Of a stretch of 64,000 bases of DNA, positions 26,361 through 35,568 are shown piece after piece. How positions within the stretch are numbered: the stretch's first letter is position 1; each line of letters begins with the position of its first letter. Location: the NCBI RefSeq assembly GCF_000801295.1, contig NZ_AP012978.1, forward strand, positions 2,339,001 through 2,403,000. Direction: 5' to 3'. Below the pieces are notes generated by a model. It saw only the letters and a list, made by a program, of their open reading frames with translations. It had not been told where the DNA came from and did no database searches. A program made the translations under genes and the position numbers. Source of the DNA: an endosymbiont of unidentified scaly snail isolate Monju (GTDB lineage Bacteria > Pseudomonadota > Gammaproteobacteria > Chromatiales > Chromatiaceae).

Positions 26361-27158
26361 TCAGTGCACGTCCTTCCACCACTCCTTCTTGGTGACGTAG
26401 GCAAGCACGGTGAAGATCACCAGGAACAGCAATACCCAGACACCCAGGCGCTGCCGCTCGAGCTTGATCGGCTCGGCGATGTAGCTCAGGTAGGTGGTCA
26501 GGTCACGCACCACCTGGTCGAACTCGCCGGCACTCATCTTGCCCGGGCGGACCGGGTTGAAATGGTCCACCACCTTCTCGACACGGGCCCCTTCACCCAG
26601 CTCCCTGGCCTTGGCCTCGGATTCGAACTCGGCGACCACGTGCCCGCCCTCGTGCACCTCGTAGCGATAGACCGGGTCCTTGATGCCCTCGAGCTCCCAC
26701 AGCACGTTGGGCATACCGACGTTGTGGAACACCACGTTGTTCACCCCGGTCAGGCGCGACGGATCGGTGTAGAAGCTCTTGAGGTAGGTGTAGATCCAGT
26801 CGGCGCTGCGACGACGGGCCTCCAGCGTGAGGTCCGGCGCAGGGGCACCGAAGGCGGTGGCCGCGTAGTCGCCGGCCATGGCATTGGTCATCAGACCGCC
26901 CACCTTGCTGCCGTTGAAGATCAGGTTGTCCTTGATCTGCTGCTCGGTCAGGCCGACCTTGGTGAACAGCTTGTAACGGACGTACTGAGCCGAATGGCAG
27001 CCCATGCAGTAGTTGATAAAGTACTTGGCACCACGCTGGATGGCCGCCTCGTTGTGCAGGTCGATGTTGGCCGACTCCAGCTTCACGCCTTCGCCCGTGT
27101 TGGCCATCGAAGCGACCGGCAGGAGTGCCAAGGCAATTACAGCAATCAGTTTTTTCAT
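26361..27158 (-). CDS. petC: Cytochrome c1 of the bc1 complex
   Basis: 265 residues. Signal peptide (MKKLIAVIALALLPVASMAN), haem motif CMGCHS (about residue 51), the Met ligand region in the C-terminal half, and a C-terminal membrane anchor (GVWVLLFLVIFTVLAYV) ending KKEWWKDVH. It carries electrons from the Rieske protein to soluble cytochromes c. ATG 27158 overlaps the petB stop by four bases. Last gene of petABC, before the terminator. Confidence 0.96.
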   Translation of the reverse strand: MKKLIAVIALALLPVASMANTGEGVKLESANIDLHNEAAIQRGAKYFINYCMGCHSAQYVRYKLFTKVGLTEQQIKDNLIFNGSKVGGLMTNAMAGDYAATAFGAPAPDLTLEARRRSADWIYTYLKSFYTDPSRLTGVNNVVFHNVGMPNVLWELEGIKDPVYRYEVHEGGHVVAEFESEAKARELGEGARVEKVVDHFNPVRPGKMSAGEFDQVVRDLTTYLSYIAEPIKLERQRLGVWVLLFLVIFTVLAYVTKKEWWKDVH

Positions 27159-28384
27159 TGGGTCACCCTCTCCGGCACCGGCTTGGTCTTGTCGATTTTC
27201 GAATACCAAGGCATCAACAGGAAGAACGCGAAATAGACGCCCGTGAAGATGCGGGCCAGCAAGGTCTTGGTCGGCGTTACCGGCTGCAGGCCCAGGTAAG
27301 CCAGCACCACGAAGGTGACGGCGAACACGGCCAGTGCGAACTTGAAGAGCGGCCCCTTGTAGCGCACGGACTTGACCGGCGAACGGTCCAGCCAGGGCAG
27401 GAAGAACATGATGAGGATGGAGGCAAACATCACCACCACGCCCGGGAACTGCGAGTTGAACATCGGCGGCACCGCCCGCAGCATGGCGTAGAAGGGGGTG
27501 AAGTACCACACCGGCGCGATGTGCGGCGGGGTCTTCAGCGGGTTCGCCGGCTCGAAGTTGGGCGCCTCGAGGAACAGGCCACCGAAATCGGGCCAGAAGA
27601 AGATCACCGCGGTGAAGAAGATCAGGAACACGCCCACGCCGAAGATGTCCTTCACCGAGTAGTACGGATGGAAGGGGATGCCGTCGGCCGGCGCGTCCGG
27701 GCTCCAGCGGTTGCCCTTGGGACCCTTCTTGATCTCGATGCCGTCCGGGTTGTTGGAACCCACCTTGTGCAGCGCCACGATGTGGATGAACACCAGCGCT
27801 GCGAGGATGAACGGCAGCAGGAAATGCAGTGCGAAGAAGCGGTTCAAGGTCGCATCCGAGATGACGTAGTCACCGCGAATCCACAGCGAGAGATCGTCAC
27901 CCACGAAGGGCACCGCCGCGAACAGGTTGACAATCACCTGGGCGCCCCAGTAGGACATCTGTCCCCAGGGCAGCAGGTAACCGAAGAAGGCAGTGGCCAT
28001 CATCACCAGATAGATGATCAGGCCGATGATCCACAGCAGCTCGCGCGGCTTGCGGTAGGAGCCGTACATCAGGCCGCGGAACATGTGCAGATAGACCACG
28101 ATGAAGAAGGCCGACGCACCGGTGGAGTGCATGTAGCGCAGCAGCCAGCCATAGTCCATGTCGCGCATGATGTATTCGACCGAACCGAAGGCCAGGTTGG
28201 CGTCCGGCTTGTAGGCCATGGCCAGCCAGACACCGGTGGCAATCTGGTTGACCAGCACCAGCATGGCGAGCGAGCCGAAGAAATACCATGCATTGAAGTT
28301 CTTGGGCGCGTAGTACTGGGCCAGGTGCTCGTTCCACACCTTGGTCAGCGGAAAGCGCTCATCGATCCAGCTAATCAAGCTCAT
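27155..28384 (-). CDS. petB: Cytochrome b of the bc1 complex
   Basis: 409 residues with eight to nine helices. The haem-b His ligands lie in MHSTGASAFFIVVYLHMFRG and in the fourth helix (LHFLLPFILAALVFIHIVALH); the quinol-site PEWY motif appears here as the variant PVWY in IAPVWYFTPFYAMLRA. It catalyses quinol oxidation and the Q-cycle. Coupled to petA and petC by four-base overlaps. Confidence 0.96.
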   Translation of the reverse strand: MSLISWIDERFPLTKVWNEHLAQYYAPKNFNAWYFFGSLAMLVLVNQIATGVWLAMAYKPDANLAFGSVEYIMRDMDYGWLLRYMHSTGASAFFIVVYLHMFRGLMYGSYRKPRELLWIIGLIIYLVMMATAFFGYLLPWGQMSYWGAQVIVNLFAAVPFVGDDLSLWIRGDYVISDATLNRFFALHFLLPFILAALVFIHIVALHKVGSNNPDGIEIKKGPKGNRWSPDAPADGIPFHPYYSVKDIFGVGVFLIFFTAVIFFWPDFGGLFLEAPNFEPANPLKTPPHIAPVWYFTPFYAMLRAVPPMFNSQFPGVVVMFASILIMFFLPWLDRSPVKSVRYKGPLFKFALAVFAVTFVVLAYLGLQPVTPTKTLLARIFTGVYFAFFLLMPWYSKIDKTKPVPERVTQ

Positions 28385-28977
28385 GCTCCTGCCTCCTGGT
28401 CAACGCCGATCAGGATCTTGTCGTCCGACAGATACTTGTGCGGCGGAATGTTCAGATTGGTCGGCGCCGGCGAGCCCTTGAAGACCCGGCCAGCCAGGTC
28501 GAACCGCGAACCGTGGCAGGGGCAGAAGAAACCACCCTTCCACTCCGGACCGAGATCGGCCGGCGCAATTTCCGGGCGATAGGTCGGCGAGCAACCCAGG
28601 TGGGTGCAGATACCGATGGCCACCAGGTATTCCGGCTTGATCGAGCGCGTCGGGTTCTTGCAGTACTCGGGCTGATGCGGCACTTCGGAGGTCGGATCGG
28701 ACAGCATCGGATCGAGCGTCGGCAGATCCTTGATGTTCTCCTCGGTGCGATGCACCACCCAACACACCTTGCCACGCCACTTCACGCGCAACAGAGCGCC
28801 CGGCTCCAGGCGGCTGATGTCCGCCTCTTCGGGCGCACCGGCCGCCTTGGCCCGCTCGGACGGATTCCAGTTGGCAATGAAGGGGACTACAGCAAACCCT
28901 GCACCAACCGCTCCGACCACTGCCGTGGTGGCAGTGAGGAAGCGGCGTTTCTTGAGGTCTACGCCTTCTGAACTCAT
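28381..28977 (-). CDS. petA: Rieske iron-sulfur protein of the bc1 complex
   Basis: 198 residues. A Tat-like N-terminus (LKKRRFLTATTAVVGAVGAG) forms the membrane anchor. The [2Fe-2S] ligands are in CTHLGC (about residue 134) and CPCHGS (about residue 157), in the order and spacing of proteobacterial bc1 Rieske proteins. First gene of petABC; the 146 bases upstream contain a GC-rich palindrome (GGGGATTTTCGCCC around 29070-29085) but no clear promoter. Confidence 0.96.
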   Translation of the reverse strand: MSSEGVDLKKRRFLTATTAVVGAVGAGFAVVPFIANWNPSERAKAAGAPEEADISRLEPGALLRVKWRGKVCWVVHRTEENIKDLPTLDPMLSDPTSEVPHQPEYCKNPTRSIKPEYLVAIGICTHLGCSPTYRPEIAPADLGPEWKGGFFCPCHGSRFDLAGRVFKGSPAPTNLNIPPHKYLSDDKILIGVDQEAGA

Positions 28978-29123
28978 GAATCGCTCCCCACGGTCCAAGC
29001 CTGAACAGGCAGGCGGGGTGACCCGGACCGAATAAGATGTAAGAATATTCTGATATACCCCGATTGGGCGGGGATTTTCGCCCAAGGCGAATCCCCGGTC
29101 AAGACTGCGGGTACTGATCGATA

Positions 29124-29864
29124 TCAAACGGGGTTGTCCAACTCTACATAATAGTGCCGCAGTCCGAAGCGTTCGGCCAGCACCTCGCCGAGCCCCCGCA
29201 CGCCGAAAGTCTCGGTGGCATGATGCCCCGCTGCCAGATAGAGGACCCCCAGCTCATGTGCCAGGTGATACGTCTGCTCGGACACCTCGCCACTGATGAA
29301 GGCATCGAATCCGGCCTCGGCGGCCTCGATCAGAGCCCCCTGCGCCGCACCGGTACACCAGGCGATGCGGCGTATCGGGCGCTCCGGGCCCAGGCGCAGC
29401 GGCTCGCGCCCCAGCGCAGCGGCCACCTGGTCGGCGAGCGTGGCGCCTTCCAGCGGCTGATCCAGGGTCGCGCCCCACACCAGGGAACCTTCTTCCAGCG
29501 GCGCGCCGTGGAACCCGAGGGCGCGTCCCAGGCCAGCGTTGTTACCAACCTCGGGATGGGCATCCAGCGGCAGATGATAGGCCAGGAGGCTGATGCCATG
29601 ACGCATCAGTGCGCGTACCCGCCGACCCTTGATGCCGGTCAGCGGCGCTGGCTCGTTCTTCCAGAAGTAACCGTGGTGGACCAGCAGCACATCGGCCTCG
29701 CGCTCGATGGCCGCCTCGATGAGCGCCAGGCTGGCCGTCACCCCACTGACCACGACCTGCACCTGCTCGCCGGCCTCGACTTGCAGGCCATTGGGGCAAT
29801 AGTCGGAAAACCGTTCGACAGCGAGATAATCGTCACACCACGACGCCAGTTCGCGGATATTCAT
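29124..29864 (-). CDS. Nif3-like dinuclear metal-centre protein (YbgI family)
   Basis: 246 residues, the usual YbgI length. Conserved metal-site residues are in VLLVHHGYFWKNE (about residue 63), YHLPLDAHPEVGNN (about residue 97), and near the C-terminus YLAAGHHATETFG with a Glu/His pair. These hexameric proteins are of debated function; some act as GTP cyclohydrolase-like or metal-chaperone proteins. Divergent from the DegS-like gene. Confidence 0.9.
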   Translation of the reverse strand: MNIRELASWCDDYLAVERFSDYCPNGLQVEAGEQVQVVVSGVTASLALIEAAIEREADVLLVHHGYFWKNEPAPLTGIKGRRVRALMRHGISLLAYHLPLDAHPEVGNNAGLGRALGFHGAPLEEGSLVWGATLDQPLEGATLADQVAAALGREPLRLGPERPIRRIAWCTGAAQGALIEAAEAGFDAFISGEVSEQTYHLAHELGVLYLAAGHHATETFGVRGLGEVLAERFGLRHYYVELDNPV

Positions 29865-29953
29865 ATGTCAGGACACTCCGTGATAGCGACAGGCGGCGAC
29901 CGATTCCGTAACCTATGTCGCCAAAACCCATGGTACAGACCCGCCCCTCACCG

Positions 29954-31083
29954 ATGAAACTCTATCGCGTCGCCGCCTTTCTGTTCACATCCATCGCCAC
30001 CGGCCTGGCCGCAGCCTTCATTGTATTGCTGTTGCGTCCCGAGCTGCTGAGCCCCCGCGACGAGAGCACGCCCCCGCCGCCGGCAACCGAGGGGCCGGTC
30101 TCCTATGCCGACGCCGTGGCCCGCGCCCCCCCTCGGTCGTCAACGTGTTCGCTACCAAGGTCACCCGCAGCAAGCCCAACCCACTGTTCGAAGACCCGTT
30201 GTTCCGGCGCTTCTTCGGTGACAAGCTGCGCCAGCCCACCTACCGGCGCGAGAACAGCCTGGGCTCGGGCGTCATCGTAGATGAAAACGGGTACATCCTG
30301 ACCAACAATCATGTGATCCGCGGCGCAAGCGAGGTCCAGGTGGTGCTGCGCGACGGGCGCCACTTCCCCGCACGCATCGTCGGTACCGACCCGGAGACCG
30401 ACCTCGCGGTCCTGCAGGCCGCCGGCAGCCATCTGCCGGTCGCTGCGCTCGGCCGGTCTGACCAGTTGCGGGTGGGTGACGTGGTGATGGCCATCGGCAA
30501 CCCCTTCGGGGTCGGCCAGACCGTGACCCTGGGCATCGTCAGCGCTACCGGCCGCGACCAGCTCGGCATCGCGGCGATCGAGAACTTCATCCAGACCGAC
30601 GCAGCCATCAATCCAGGCAACTCCGGCGGCGCGCTGATCAACGCACGCGGCGAGGTGGTGGGCATCAACACCGCCATCTTCTCCGAGAGCGGGGGCTCGC
30701 ACGGCATCGGCTTTGCCATCCCGGTACGCATCGCGCGCACCGTGCTCGAACAGATCACGAAACACGGGCGGGTGATCCGCGGCTGGATCGGGGTCAACGG
30801 CCAGGAGGTCACCCCTGCACTGGCCGAATCCTTCCATTTCCGCTACCGCAAGGGGCTGCTCATCTCGGGTGTTCTCGAGGGCGGACCGGCGGACCGCGCG
30901 GGCATCCAGCCGGGCGACCTGCTGGTTAGCATCGACGGTCAGCCCGTGGTCTCCGCCGCCCAGGCCCTGGATCTGATCGCCGGCCACGCCCCCGGCGAGC
31001 AGCTGACCCTGGGCATCGAGCGCGACGGTCGGTTGCTGGAAGTGGAAACCACGGTGGCCGAGCGCCCGCCACAGAAAGGTTAG
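29954..31083 (+). pseudogene. degS: DegS-type periplasmic serine protease, frameshifted in a C7 tract
   Basis: The start is ATG 29954 (MKLYRVAAFLFTSIATGL, a signal anchor); the frame is lost at a run of seven C (30125-30131). Adding one C restores ...DAVARAAPSVVNVFATK, typical of this family, and the rest runs to 31083 (about 376 residues if repaired). Triad: His in LTNNHVI, Asp in DLAVLQ, Ser in NPGNSGGALIN; one PDZ domain from about residue 275. One PDZ plus a membrane anchor fits DegS, which senses misfolded outer-membrane proteins. The 5' part alone would be inactive, so this is a real lesion, a phase-variable tract or a read error. An internal ATG at 30145 would lack the anchor. Confidence 0.82.
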
Positions 31084-31088
31084 GCAGA

Positions 31089-31376
31089 ATGGGGCTGTTC
31101 GACTTCCTGAAGACCGAAGAGCAGAAACGCGACGAGGTGGCCCGGGAGATCGCCTGCCGCACCGGGGTACTGGAACGCTGCCCGGTGTGCCGCGCCCTGT
31201 TCGATCGTGGCCACGACGAGCGCCTGCCTGCCGCCGATGCGCTGGCCCACGAGCTGTTCGAGCGCAACGATCCGCTGATCGCCGTTTTCCAGGGCGACCG
31301 CGACGACCTGCTGCAACGCCTGCGCAGCGCCCGCGAACCCCTTCCCTACGCCTGCACCTGCGAGGACGCCGGCTGA
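31089..31376 (+). CDS. Small protein with two cysteine pairs, unknown function
   Basis: 95 residues, starting MGLFDFLKTEEQKRDEVA, five bases after the degS stop. Cysteines CPVC (about residue 31) and CTC at the C-terminus (about residue 90) could bind a metal, but the spacing is not a standard zinc ribbon. A central segment (ADALAHELFERNDPLIAVFQGDRDDLLQRLRSA) is helical and acidic. Unknown family; likely co-transcribed with degS. Confidence 0.6.
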   Translation: MGLFDFLKTEEQKRDEVAREIACRTGVLERCPVCRALFDRGHDERLPAADALAHELFERNDPLIAVFQGDRDDLLQRLRSAREPLPYACTCEDAG

Positions 31377-31383
31377 ACCTTTC

Positions 31384-31430
31384 GGCCCGCGGACGGGCCT
31401 CCTACGGTAGGAGCGGCGCCCTCGCCGCGA
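31384..31430. repeat. Dispersed palindromic repeat, copy 3
   Basis: CGGCCCGCGGACGGGCC, then TCCTACGG, then GGCGCCCTCGCCGCGAA: the same two-palindrome unit as at 25062 and, inverted, 5151-5322. It lies exactly between the small protein and the hisC stop. Confidence 0.7.
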
Positions 31431-31436
31431 ACTCGA

Positions 31437-32531
31437 TCAGTGCCCAGCCAGGGCCGCCAGCGCCTCTGCCACCGCCTCGTTCTCTTCGGGGCGACCGACG
31501 GTGATGCGCAGGCAGTCCTCGAGCAGCGGGTGGGCACCGTGCAGGCTCTTGATGAGGATGCCACGCCCCTTCAGACCCTCGAACCAGGCGCTCGCCCGCC
31601 CGGCTGGGGTGCGAACCAGCAGGAAGTTGGCCTCGGAAGGAAAGACCGTCACACCCGGCAGCGCTGCCAGCGCCTCGGCCAGGCGCGTGCGCTCGGTGCG
31701 GATGCGCGCGGTCTGCTCATCGAACACCGCCTTGTGGCGCAGGGCGAACTCGGCGCTCACCTGGGTGAGCACATTGATGTTGTAGGGCAGCCGCACCTTG
31801 TCGATCTCTTCCAGCCAGGCCGGCGGGCCGGCGAGAAAGCCCAGGCGAAGGCCGGCCAGCCCCATCTTGGAGACAGTGCGCATCACCAGCAGGTTGTCGT
31901 ACTCGCCCAGGACGCCCATGAAGGTAGTGTCGGTAAAGGGCGCATAAGCCTCGTCGATCACCACCAGCCCAGGTGCGGCCTCGATGACCTCGCGCACCGC
32001 CGCTTCGTCGAACAGGTTCCCGGTCGGGTTGTTGGGACAGGCCAGATAGACGATTGCCGGCTGCTGCTCCTCCATCGCCTGGCGCAAGGCCGGCAGGTCG
32101 AGCGCAAAATCGTCGGCACGCAAGGGCACTCCCACGTAGGGCATGCCACAGAAGGTGGCGATCATGCGATACATGACAAACCCGGGATCGACCGAGAGCA
32201 CGCAGCGCCCCGGCGCAGCCAGCGCCATGCCCAGCATCTGGATGATTTCATCCGAACCGTTGCCCAGGAGCACCCGCATGCCCTCGGGCACCCCCATGGT
32301 CTCGGCCAGGCGGTCGGTGAGCGCGCGTGCCGCCGGGTCGGGATAACGGTTGACGTCGGTCTGCCGCAGCAACGTCACCCATTCCTCGCGCAATGCGTCC
32401 GGCCAGGTCCAGGGGTTCTCCATGGCGTCCAGTTTGATCGATCCGGCCGCATCCTGCACATGGTAGGCGGACAGGGCACGGATCTCGGGGCGAATCCAAT
32501 GGGAGACCAGTTTATCGATGGTGTCGCTCAT
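31437..32531 (-). CDS. hisC: Histidinol-phosphate aminotransferase
   Basis: 364 residues from ATG 32531. A PLP enzyme of fold type I: LLGNGSDEIIQMLG (PLP phosphate site), CPNNPTGNLF, VIDEAYAPF with the PLP-N1 Asp, and the Schiff-base Lys in RTVSKMGLAGLRLGF (about residue 225). It carries out the eighth step of histidine synthesis. In relatives hisC follows hisD directly; here the hydrogenase island stands between them. Confidence 0.95.
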   Translation of the reverse strand: MSDTIDKLVSHWIRPEIRALSAYHVQDAAGSIKLDAMENPWTWPDALREEWVTLLRQTDVNRYPDPAARALTDRLAETMGVPEGMRVLLGNGSDEIIQMLGMALAAPGRCVLSVDPGFVMYRMIATFCGMPYVGVPLRADDFALDLPALRQAMEEQQPAIVYLACPNNPTGNLFDEAAVREVIEAAPGLVVIDEAYAPFTDTTFMGVLGEYDNLLVMRTVSKMGLAGLRLGFLAGPPAWLEEIDKVRLPYNINVLTQVSAEFALRHKAVFDEQTARIRTERTRLAEALAALPGVTVFPSEANFLLVRTPAGRASAWFEGLKGRGILIKSLHGAHPLLEDCLRITVGRPEENEAVAEALAALAGH

Positions 32532-32870
32532 GGGCCGTGCTCGGTGATGAATCGGGAGCGCCAGTTTACCCTGCCTGACTATGTGACCCGGTACCAATCC
32601 ATGCCATCCTCAGGACATCAGACAGAAGTCAGAACGCGGCGCGCTTCGCGGGCAATGGTCATTCCATTGGCAAGAAGCGCAACAACGTGCTGGCTTCTAT
32701 ATCTGACGTCCCGATCCTTTTGACATTCAACCGGTCTGGCCACCACGAGCGCCTCCGTGGACTTCGTTGCCGCACCTCGACAGGGAATGTACCCTGCCTT
32801 CGGCACGGCGCCTCGCCACGGTCGCGCTCGTGGTGGCTGAGGGCGACATGGATTGGTGTCGGGTTAATAG
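32532..32870. other. Non-coding left border of the hydrogenase island
   Basis: Upstream of hisC and downstream of the hydrogenase terminator. The only open frame of note, minus 32618-32806 (62 residues, ending LLANGMTIAREARRVLTSV), has no recognised family and no ribosome-binding site. The hisC promoter must lie here, reading on the minus strand, but I see no clear boxes. The base composition is lower in GC than either flank, which suggests an old insertion border. Confidence 0.4.
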
Positions 32871-32898
32871 AAAAAAAGGCGCGATTGGAAATCGCGCC
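32871..32898 (-). terminator. Rho-independent terminator of hupSLC
   Basis: Perfect 9-bp stem GGCGCGATT/AATCGCGCC with a 3-base loop, followed on the minus strand by seven T (32871-32877). It lies about 100 bases after the hupC stop. Confidence 0.85.
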
Positions 32899-32933
32899 AG
32901 ACCGGAAGAGATTGCACCTGGAAGCCTCCGACC

Positions 32934-32963
32934 GCCCCCCCTCGTAGGGACGGGGGGGGGGGG
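32934..32963. repeat. C-run/G-run inverted repeat with a G12 homopolymer
   Basis: A run of seven C (about 32935-32941) is followed by TCGTAGGGAC and then twelve G (32952-32963). The arms can pair as a very strong hairpin and the G run could form a quadruplex. It sits between hupC and its terminator. Its length is likely to vary between cells or between assemblies. Confidence 0.6.
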
Positions 32964-32994
32964 AGTACGTCTTCGGAAGCTCCCTGAAGGTCGA

Positions 32995-33696
32995 TCAGAA
33001 CTCGTCACCCTCGGTTCTGCGGGTGTCCTTGAAGGTGCGCCAGCCGCTGATCATGGAACTGATGATCGACTGCCGCGACATGATGTCCTCGCGCACCGCG
33101 ACGTACACGTGAATGATGACGAAGACGATGATGTACCACATGATCAGGTGATGCCAGGTATGCACATCCTGGCTCTGGCCGAACAGGGGAATCACCCAGG
33201 CACTGAACAGTTCGTACTGCCAGGACCCCATGCCCGTACCCTCCCCGTACAGCGCGAAGCCGGTCACGATCATGAACACGATGCCCCAGACGAACACCAC
33301 ATACATCACCAGCTGGGCCAGTGGATTGTGACCGATGTATTTCTTCGGTTCTTTTGTCAGGAAAAGGTACCAGCGCACCTCGTGGATTACCCCCTTCCAC
33401 CACTCCGCACTGAACAGAGGAGGCAGAATGATCTGCCGCGCGTGCTCGTTGCCCATAAACGCCCAGTAGATGCGGAACAGGAAACCGATGGCGACCACGT
33501 AGCCCGCCGCGAAGTGAGCGAAGCGGATATACCCCATCAGGAAGTTGTCGATGGCTTCGCCCGGCATGCTGGGCAACGGGCTACCGATGAAATACCCGGT
33601 GATCGCCAGCGCATTGACCCAGTGCCACAGGCGCACCGGTGCCTCGTAGACATACACCGCCGGCTCGGCATGTACCCTGGCTGCTTTGCTTGTCAT
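32995..33696 (-). CDS. hupC: Ni/Fe-hydrogenase b-type cytochrome subunit
   Basis: 233 residues from ATG 33696, chosen because GGAGG lies 8 bases ahead; an ATG at 33711 is in the same frame. Four membrane helices hold two haems: conserved His in VRLWHWVNALAI (helix 1), FAHFAAGYV (helix 2) and the pair TWHHLIMWYIIVFVIIHVY (helix 4). It anchors HupSL on the periplasmic side and passes electrons to quinone. Third gene of hupSLC. Confidence 0.95.
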   Translation of the reverse strand: MTSKAARVHAEPAVYVYEAPVRLWHWVNALAITGYFIGSPLPSMPGEAIDNFLMGYIRFAHFAAGYVVAIGFLFRIYWAFMGNEHARQIILPPLFSAEWWKGVIHEVRWYLFLTKEPKKYIGHNPLAQLVMYVVFVWGIVFMIVTGFALYGEGTGMGSWQYELFSAWVIPLFGQSQDVHTWHHLIMWYIIVFVIIHVYVAVREDIMSRQSIISSMISGWRTFKDTRRTEGDEF

Positions 33697-33748
33697 GGAC
33701 TTGTCCTCCATCGAGCGGCCCCTTGCGGGGCCGCGGTCGGTTGGTCGC

Positions 33749-35563
33749 TCAGCGGATCTTGACTTCGGTCAGCTCCTCGCCGTCTTCGCTCATCACGTGC
33801 GTGGAACAGGCGAGACAGGGATCGAAGCTGTGCAGGCTGCGCAGGATTTCCACCGGCTCGTCCGGGCGCTCCATCGGCGTGTTCAGCAGGCAGGCCTCGA
33901 AAGCGCCGATGTTGCCGGCCGGATCACGCGGCGAACCGTTCCAGGTAGTGGGCACTACACACTGGTAGTTCTCGATGCGCCCGTCCTTGATATGGATCCA
34001 GTGCCCCAGCGCTCCGCGCGGCGCGGCCACGGTACCCACGCCCTTGGCCTCCTTCGGCCAGGTCGAGGGATCCCACTTCTCCATGTTGGCGGTGGCCGTG
34101 TCGCCGGCCTTGATATTGGCAATCAGCTCGTTCCAGTCGTCCACCATCATGTCGGCGCAGTACTCGGCCTCGAGCGCACGCGCCAGGGTGCGGCCGATGG
34201 TGGAGTTCAGCGCGGTCTTGACATCCAGATTGGTGCCCGCCAGACGGTTGAAGGCGGCCAGACTGGTATCCACCTGGTTGCGCACGTATTCGACGCCGTG
34301 CGCATAGGCCAGGGTGTAGCGCGACAGCGGGCCGACCTCGACCGCATGGCCGCGCCAGCGCGGGGCCTTGATCCAGGAGTACTTGGCGCTCTCGTCGAGC
34401 TCCTGGATGTTGGTACGGGTGCCCTTGGTCTTCGGTCCCAGCTCATAGTTCGGCTCGGTGATGCCGTCCCAGGGATGCAGGCCGACCGACTCGTCGGGAT
34501 AGCTGTACCAGGAATGCGCCACGAACTCCTGCACCTGCTCGGGGTCGCGCGGATCGATCTCGTAGATCTCGTCCCAGTTGCCATTGAGGATGACGCCGCC
34601 GGGCAGCTGGTCGGTGGACTTGTCGTAGTTGACCTTGGGATAGGCACCATAGTCCATGACGTTGATCGCACCGTGACCGCCGCCATAGAGCCAGTCCTTG
34701 TAGAAACTGGCGATGGCGATGACATCGGGCAGGTAGACGTTCTTGCAGAAGTCCACCATCTCCTGGATGCGCGCGCGCACGAAGTTGAGCCGTTCCATGT
34801 TCAGCGGGGCACCGGCCGAAAGATCGCCGTCCATGTTGATCGCGCAGGGCACGCCACCCACCAGGTAGTTGGGGTGCGGGTTCTTGCCGCCGAAGACAGT
34901 GTGAACCTTGACGAACTCCTTCTGCAGATCCAGCGCCTCGAGATAATGGGCCACCGCCATCAGGTCGGCTTCGGGCGGCAGCTTGTAGGCCGGGTTGTCC
35001 CAGTAGCCATTCTTGAAGGGACCCAGCTGACCCGACTCGATGAACTTGCGGATGCGCGTCTGGATGTCACGGAAGTAACCGGGACTGGAGAGCGGGTGGC
35101 GCGGCGAGACGCTCTGCTGCAACACCGAGGTCGCCTTGGGGTCGGCCTTCAGGGCGTTGACCGGGTTCACCCAGTCGAGCGCGTGCAGGTGATAGAAGTG
35201 CACCACGTGGTCGTGGACCTGAAGGGTCTTGGCCATCATCTCGCGGATCAGGTGCGCATTCTTGGGGATGCGGATGCCCAGCGCATCCTCCACCGCGCGC
35301 ACCGAGGTGAGCGCGTGACAGCCGGTGCACACGCCGCAGATACGCTCCACGAAGGCCCAGGCGTCGCGCGGGTCGCGCCCCTTGAGAATCACCTCGAGGC
35401 CGCGCCACATGGTGCCGGTGGACACCGCGTTGCGGATCACGTTGTTCTCGTCCACGTTGACCTCGCAACGCATGTGACCCTCGATACGGCTCACCGGATC
35501 GACGACCACGCGCCGACCGCTGCTGTCCAGGGTATAACCGTTGGGTGTCTTGATGACGCTCAT
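33749..35563 (-). CDS. hupL: [NiFe]-hydrogenase large subunit, membrane-bound uptake type
   Basis: 604 residues. The nickel-iron site is held by [10 protein letters not shown] (Cys76, Cys79) and DPCLACSTH (Cys583, Cys586). After His589 is a 15-residue extension, [15 protein letters not shown], removed by the HupD protease after nickel insertion. The extra Cys82 in CTGCHA is typical of group 1d O2-tolerant enzymes such as Ralstonia HoxG. Splits H2 in the periplasm, with electrons passing to HupS and then HupC. The gene is intact. Confidence 0.97.
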   Translation of the reverse strand: MSVIKTPNGYTLDSSGRRVVVDPVSRIEGHMRCEVNVDENNVIRNAVSTGTMWRGLEVILKGRDPRDAWAFVERICGVCTGCHALTSVRAVEDALGIRIPKNAHLIREMMAKTLQVHDHVVHFYHLHALDWVNPVNALKADPKATSVLQQSVSPRHPLSSPGYFRDIQTRIRKFIESGQLGPFKNGYWDNPAYKLPPEADLMAVAHYLEALDLQKEFVKVHTVFGGKNPHPNYLVGGVPCAINMDGDLSAGAPLNMERLNFVRARIQEMVDFCKNVYLPDVIAIASFYKDWLYGGGHGAINVMDYGAYPKVNYDKSTDQLPGGVILNGNWDEIYEIDPRDPEQVQEFVAHSWYSYPDESVGLHPWDGITEPNYELGPKTKGTRTNIQELDESAKYSWIKAPRWRGHAVEVGPLSRYTLAYAHGVEYVRNQVDTSLAAFNRLAGTNLDVKTALNSTIGRTLARALEAEYCADMMVDDWNELIANIKAGDTATANMEKWDPSTWPKEAKGVGTVAAPRGALGHWIHIKDGRIENYQCVVPTTWNGSPRDPAGNIGAFEACLLNTPMERPDEPVEILRSLHSFDPCLACSTHVMSEDGEELTEVKIR

Positions 35564-35568
35564 TTAGA

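Noticed and set aside
29041-29100. Promoter of petABC
   Set aside because: A TTGGGC and TATATC pair exists but is 22 bases apart, so it is not a convincing sigma-70 promoter.
32618-32806. 62-codon gene at the hydrogenase border
   Set aside because: No ribosome-binding site and no family; kept only as border DNA.
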